A stretch of DNA of 64,000 nt from Pseudovibrio sp000156235 (GTDB lineage: Bacteria > Pseudomonadota > Alphaproteobacteria > Rhizobiales > Stappiaceae), in contig NZ_DS996812.1 in assembly GCF_000156235.1 (NCBI RefSeq), forward strand, positions 248,001-312,000. The letters run 5' to 3'. Below, in pieces: positions 61,005 to 64,000 of the stretch. The notes beneath the pieces were generated by a model. It was not told where the DNA came from. It searched no databases and saw nothing but the letters and a program-made list of their open reading frames with translations. The position numbers and the translations under genes are program-made. Within the stretch, counting starts at the first letter, position 1. Each line of letters starts with the position of its first letter.

Positions 61005-61487
61005 ATGTCAAAGACGCTGTTCGCGCGCGGAGCGCGTTTCGCCGCTGTGGTGGCTGTGTGTCTCGTCGCAGCAGCTTGTTCGCAGACACGCCCTGAATTG
61101 ACCAGTGGCAATAGTTCTGTTGCAGCTGGCTCTGGTCAGGACTTTGTTGTGAATGTTGGGGATCGTGTATTCTTCCTCAACAACCAGAGCTCCCTTGATG
61201 GTGCAGCTCGCGGAGTTCTGGACAAGCAGGCTCAGTGGCTGCAGCACTACAAGAACTACTCTATTACCATTGAAGGTCACGCTGATGAGCGCGGCACCCG
61301 TCAGTACAACATTGCACTGGGCGCGCGTCGTGCGGCTGCGGTTAGAGAATACCTTGTTGCTAAAGGCATTAGCCCATCCCGCATCAAGACAATCTCTTAC
61401 GGTAAAGAGCGTCCGGTTGCGGTTTGTAACGCGGCTTCTTGCTGGAGCCAGAACCGTCGTGCTGTGACTGTTCTGAATGGTCAGTGA
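61005..61487 (+). CDS. pal: Peptidoglycan-associated lipoprotein Pal
   Basis: A 160-residue outer-membrane lipoprotein. The lipobox LVAAAC places the lipidated Cys at residue 25. The C-terminal OmpA-like domain has IEGHADERGTRQYNIALGARRA, which binds meso-diaminopimelate in peptidoglycan. It joins the outer membrane to the cell wall during constriction. Confidence 0.97.
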   Translation: MSKTLFARGARFAAVVAVCLVAAACSQTRPELTSGNSSVAAGSGQDFVVNVGDRVFFLNNQSSLDGAARGVLDKQAQWLQHYKNYSITIEGHADERGTRQYNIALGARRAAAVREYLVAKGISPSRIKTISYGKERPVAVCNAASCWSQNRRAVTVLNGQ

Positions 61488-61510
61488 TTGAGTTTGACCT
61501 GCTGAAATCT

Positions 61511-61546
61511 AAAAAGGGCTTCCCTGATTTGGGGGAGCCTTTTTTG
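61511..61546 (+). terminator. Terminator of pal
   Basis: AAAAAGG and CTTCCC pair with GGGGAG and CCTTTTT (one bulged G), followed by T residues. Confidence 0.8.
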
Positions 61547-61705
61547 TTGAAACTCCTGCAAACTTGTAGGAGAACGGAAATTGGCCGGGGAGAAGCCGCA
61601 AATAGGGGTGAAACACTGAGTGTATGCCCTATTTTCGTCTTTTCCTCTTGCCAAGAGATGAGAAATTCCGACCCGACCCCTGAAGGGTGTCTCAGGAGAT
61701 AATTG

Positions 61706-62593
61706 ATGGCTCTTTACCAACGTATTGCAACAAGCTTTGTTGTTCTTGCGCTTGCAACCTCTGTTAGTTTACCTGCGAATGCGCAGCTTTTCGGTTCGTC
61801 TAAAAATGATGAGACCGCTCAGAACACTGCCCGCCTTGGTCAACTTGAGGAGCAGGTTCGTCTGCTGACGGGTAAAGTTGAAGAGCTCAATCACAAGCTT
61901 CGTCTGACTGAAGATGCGCTCCGTCGTTCTCAAGAGGATGTTGAGTATCGTCTTCAGCAGCTGGAAAATCCGGGCCAGACACCACGGGTTGTTCAGCCTC
62001 CTGTTGTACAGGCACCAAGCACGACTGCGCCGGCAAACCGCACTCAGCAACTTTCTACGCTAAACACTCCTGCGCAGGGTACAAACAGTGGCCCGCTGGA
62101 TCTTTCTCAGATTGCGCGTGGTAACAACGCAGCACCGACTGGGTCTACGACTGCACCAAGCTCTGGTTCTCTGCAGTTTTCTGGTAGTGTGAATGAGCTG
62201 CTGACTGGTGAGCCTCAGTCTGATTACAACGCAATTTACGGCCTGATGGTTGGTGGTAACTATCCGGCTGCGACAGAAGGCTTTGATACGTTTCTTGGTA
62301 TGTACCCAGACCATGAGCTGACCGCGAATGCACAGCACTGGTTGGGTGAAAGCCTGCTGGCACAGCGCCAGTATGAGAATGCGGCACAAGCCTTCCTAAA
62401 AAGCTATACTGATTTTCCTGAGAGCGAACTTGCTCCTGAGAGCTTGCTGAAGTTAGGTACTGCGCTTACAGGTATGGGTAACGCGCCCGCTGCTTGTGAG
62501 ACCTACGAGCAGCTTCTCGCCAACTTCCAGTTTGCAGCACCAGCTGTTTTGGAGCAGGCCAAGGTTCAACAAAAACGTGACAACTGCCTTTAA
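61706..62593 (+). CDS. cpoB: Cell division coordinator CpoB (YbgF)
   Basis: A 295-residue periplasmic protein. A signal peptide (ending SLPANAQ) leads to a coiled-coil trimerisation region (about 35-85), a Thr/Pro/Ser-rich linker, and a C-terminal TPR domain (YGLMVGGNYPAATEGFDTFL, then HWLGESLLAQRQYENAAQAF). It links Tol-Pal with cell-wall synthesis. AGGAG precedes the ATG at 61706; a TTG one codon earlier also exists. The next gene, tilS, overlaps its 3' end. Confidence 0.93.
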   Translation: MALYQRIATSFVVLALATSVSLPANAQLFGSSKNDETAQNTARLGQLEEQVRLLTGKVEELNHKLRLTEDALRRSQEDVEYRLQQLENPGQTPRVVQPPVVQAPSTTAPANRTQQLSTLNTPAQGTNSGPLDLSQIARGNNAAPTGSTTAPSSGSLQFSGSVNELLTGEPQSDYNAIYGLMVGGNYPAATEGFDTFLGMYPDHELTANAQHWLGESLLAQRQYENAAQAFLKSYTDFPESELAPESLLKLGTALTGMGNAPAACETYEQLLANFQFAAPAVLEQAKVQQKRDNCL

Positions 62594-63902
62594 TCAAGTT
62601 GCTCTCTTTTCTACCGAAGAGCTGGATGAGCTTTTCGGAGAGTATAAGTCTTTCCGCCGGATCGCCATTGGTGTGTCCGGCGGTGCTGATTCTATGGCCC
62701 TGCTTTATCTTTTGAAGCAGTGGACACAGGAGCTGGGTTTTGCAGCCCCTAAGCTTTATGCCTTCACAGTCAACCATGGTTTGCGCGCGGAAGCGGCAAG
62801 TGAAGCCGTTGGTGTTGCGCAGTACTGCACCCGCATTGAGGTGCCGCATGAAACGCTGCTGTGGGAGGGAGATAAGCCATCCTCCAACATTCAGTCAGCA
62901 GCTCGGGATGCGCGGCACAGGTTATTGCGACAGGCATCTGAGGATCATGGCTGTGACGCCCTGTTTCTGGCGCACCATCTTGAAGATCAAGCAGAAACGT
63001 TCCTGACGCGTCTTGCCCGGGGCAGCGGTGTTTACGGTCTTGCGTGCATTCGCAGAGATCGTGAGATGGATGGCTTTCACATCTGTCGTCCTTTGCTCAA
63101 CATCAGTAAGGCTCGCCTGAAAGCTGTTTTACACTCAGCGCATGTGCCGTGGTTTGAAGATCCATCCAATGAAGATGAGCAGTTCACCCGGATAAAGTTC
63201 CGGCAGGCTCAAAGTGAGCTGGATGAACTTGGGCTGACTGCGACAAAGCTGTTTGATACGGCACGACGTATGGCGCGTGCTGCCGATGCGATTGATGTCT
63301 GGGTTGATGAGGTGGCTGAAAAGTCCTGCACGTTCCACAGTGCGGGTCCGGTGCGGTTTGACAGTTCCTGTCTGGAATACATTCCCGATGAGATTGGCCT
63401 GAGATTGGTTGGGCGGCTCGTCCGCTATATCTCAGGAGCGCCATACATGCCCCGGCTTGCTAAGCTTGAAGGGCTTTATGAGACGCTGAAATCAGAAGAA
63501 GGTGCCAGAGCAGCGACGCTGGGAGGTGTTCGGTTTGCACTGGCTAAGCCTCATGAAGATGGCATTTGGTTTTGCTTCAGAGAAGCGGGCAGGGCGGGCT
63601 TGCCCGAGGTTGAGGTGAAACCGGGAGATGAAGGAATTTGGGATGAGCGATGGCGCTATAAGGCAGCGCATTCCTCAGAAGGCTTCAGAATCACTTATGT
63701 TCAAAAAGAGCTTTGTGGAGACTTTGAGCTGGAAATTCCCGCAAACTGGCTGAAAACAGCATTTCTGACAGCTCCGCTTATTGTTTTTGCTGACGGGGTA
63801 TCCTACATGCCTTGGAAGAAGATTGGTCAAACTTCTGCTGATGCAGAGGTGAGATCAAGGACCTACGGGATTTCGATGGTCCCAGTGAGCAGAACATTTT
63901 GA
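62577..63902 (+). CDS. tilS: tRNA(Ile)-lysidine synthetase TilS
   Basis: A 441-residue enzyme that adds lysine to C34 of tRNA-Ile(CAU), which is essential for reading AUA codons. The PP-loop is VSGGADSMALL, followed by NHGLRAEAASEA and HHLEDQAETFLTRLARGSGVYGL. The C-terminal part has the TilS-specific domain. I prefer the GTG at 62577, overlapping cpoB by 17 bp; the frame is open from 62496. The usual next gene, ftsH, would lie beyond the window. Confidence 0.9.
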   Translation: MTTAFNQVALFSTEELDELFGEYKSFRRIAIGVSGGADSMALLYLLKQWTQELGFAAPKLYAFTVNHGLRAEAASEAVGVAQYCTRIEVPHETLLWEGDKPSSNIQSAARDARHRLLRQASEDHGCDALFLAHHLEDQAETFLTRLARGSGVYGLACIRRDREMDGFHICRPLLNISKARLKAVLHSAHVPWFEDPSNEDEQFTRIKFRQAQSELDELGLTATKLFDTARRMARAADAIDVWVDEVAEKSCTFHSAGPVRFDSSCLEYIPDEIGLRLVGRLVRYISGAPYMPRLAKLEGLYETLKSEEGARAATLGGVRFALAKPHEDGIWFCFREAGRAGLPEVEVKPGDEGIWDERWRYKAAHSSEGFRITYVQKELCGDFELEIPANWLKTAFLTAPLIVFADGVSYMPWKKIGQTSADAEVRSRTYGISMVPVSRTF

Positions 63903-64000
63903 ATAAATCTTGGTTTTGCTGGCGTTCTGTTAAATCTATGCATTTATGCTTTAGAGGAATGCAACTAGGACGCCGAGGCTGGTAAAGTCGGAATTAACGG

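Noticed and set aside
1..64000. CRISPR array, tRNA or rRNA genes, integrated prophage
   Set aside because: No regularly spaced short repeats, cloverleaf-like segments, rRNA sequence, integrase or phage structural genes were seen in the window.

Overview
The window looks like chromosomal DNA of an alphaproteobacterium of the Rhizobiales type, with moderate GC content. The strongest signs are gene neighbourhoods: ruvCAB-ybgC-tolQRAB-pal-cpoB-tilS, tkt-gap-pgk-thiE-like-Sel1/efp/suhB, zapA-6S RNA-5-formyl-THF cyclo-ligase, and alphaproteobacterial cell-cycle families (DUF1465/RcdA-like, DUF1013/TrcR-like, DUF1192, DUF4164). A marine genus such as Pseudovibrio fits the base composition and a putative type III effector/chaperone pair. 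That placement is an inference from gene content, not from a search.

Layout. 1-13.6 kb: an acetoacetate decarboxylase and exported hydrolase operon, a TPR lipoprotein, rpsU, a class II glutamine amidotransferase, a MATE exporter, purEK, two DUF465 proteins, an acyl-CoA ligase and a first tandem pair of TSUP (TauE/SafE) permeases. 13.7-22.4 kb: a propionyl/acetyl-CoA synthetase, an SDR dehydrogenase, an MsbA-like ABC exporter, rpmE, an RcdA-like protein, DUF1192, a quinone oxidoreductase and a TrcR-like regulator. 22.7-28.3 kb: a secreted protein with two exported M16 peptidase-like proteins, then a MotA/MotB-like motor pair.

28.5-37.4 kb is the accessory part. It holds an AT-rich two-gene unit (a polytopic membrane protein and a membrane-anchored protein with a TIR/nucleoside-deoxyribosyltransferase-like domain). 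Next come a structured leader with a small ORF and a porin-like gene flanked by two ~73 bp direct repeats. A LuxR-type regulator, a PPP phosphatase, a DUF2938 protein and a chaperone/effector-like pair follow.

37.5-50.7 kb is core metabolism and cell biology: suhB, efp, a Sel1-repeat protein, a ThiE-like protein, pgk, gap, tkt (interrupted by a single-base frameshift), DUF4164, zapA, a HIT protein, 6S RNA, the folate cyclo-ligase, a YmdB-type phosphoesterase and yebC. 50.8-54.3 kb is an insertion between yebC and ruvC that carries membrane proteins, an Lrp/AsnC regulator and a second tandem TSUP pair. 54.4-63.9 kb is the DNA-repair (ruvCAB) and Tol-Pal envelope cluster, ending in tilS.

No tRNA, rRNA, CRISPR array, insertion sequence or prophage was recognised. 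Many convergent gene pairs are separated by clear bidirectional hairpin terminators. The best leads for something new are the TIR-like/membrane pair at 28.5-29.6 kb, the effector/chaperone-like pair at 33.9-36.8 kb, and the repeat and structured-leader region at 29.9-31.4 kb.
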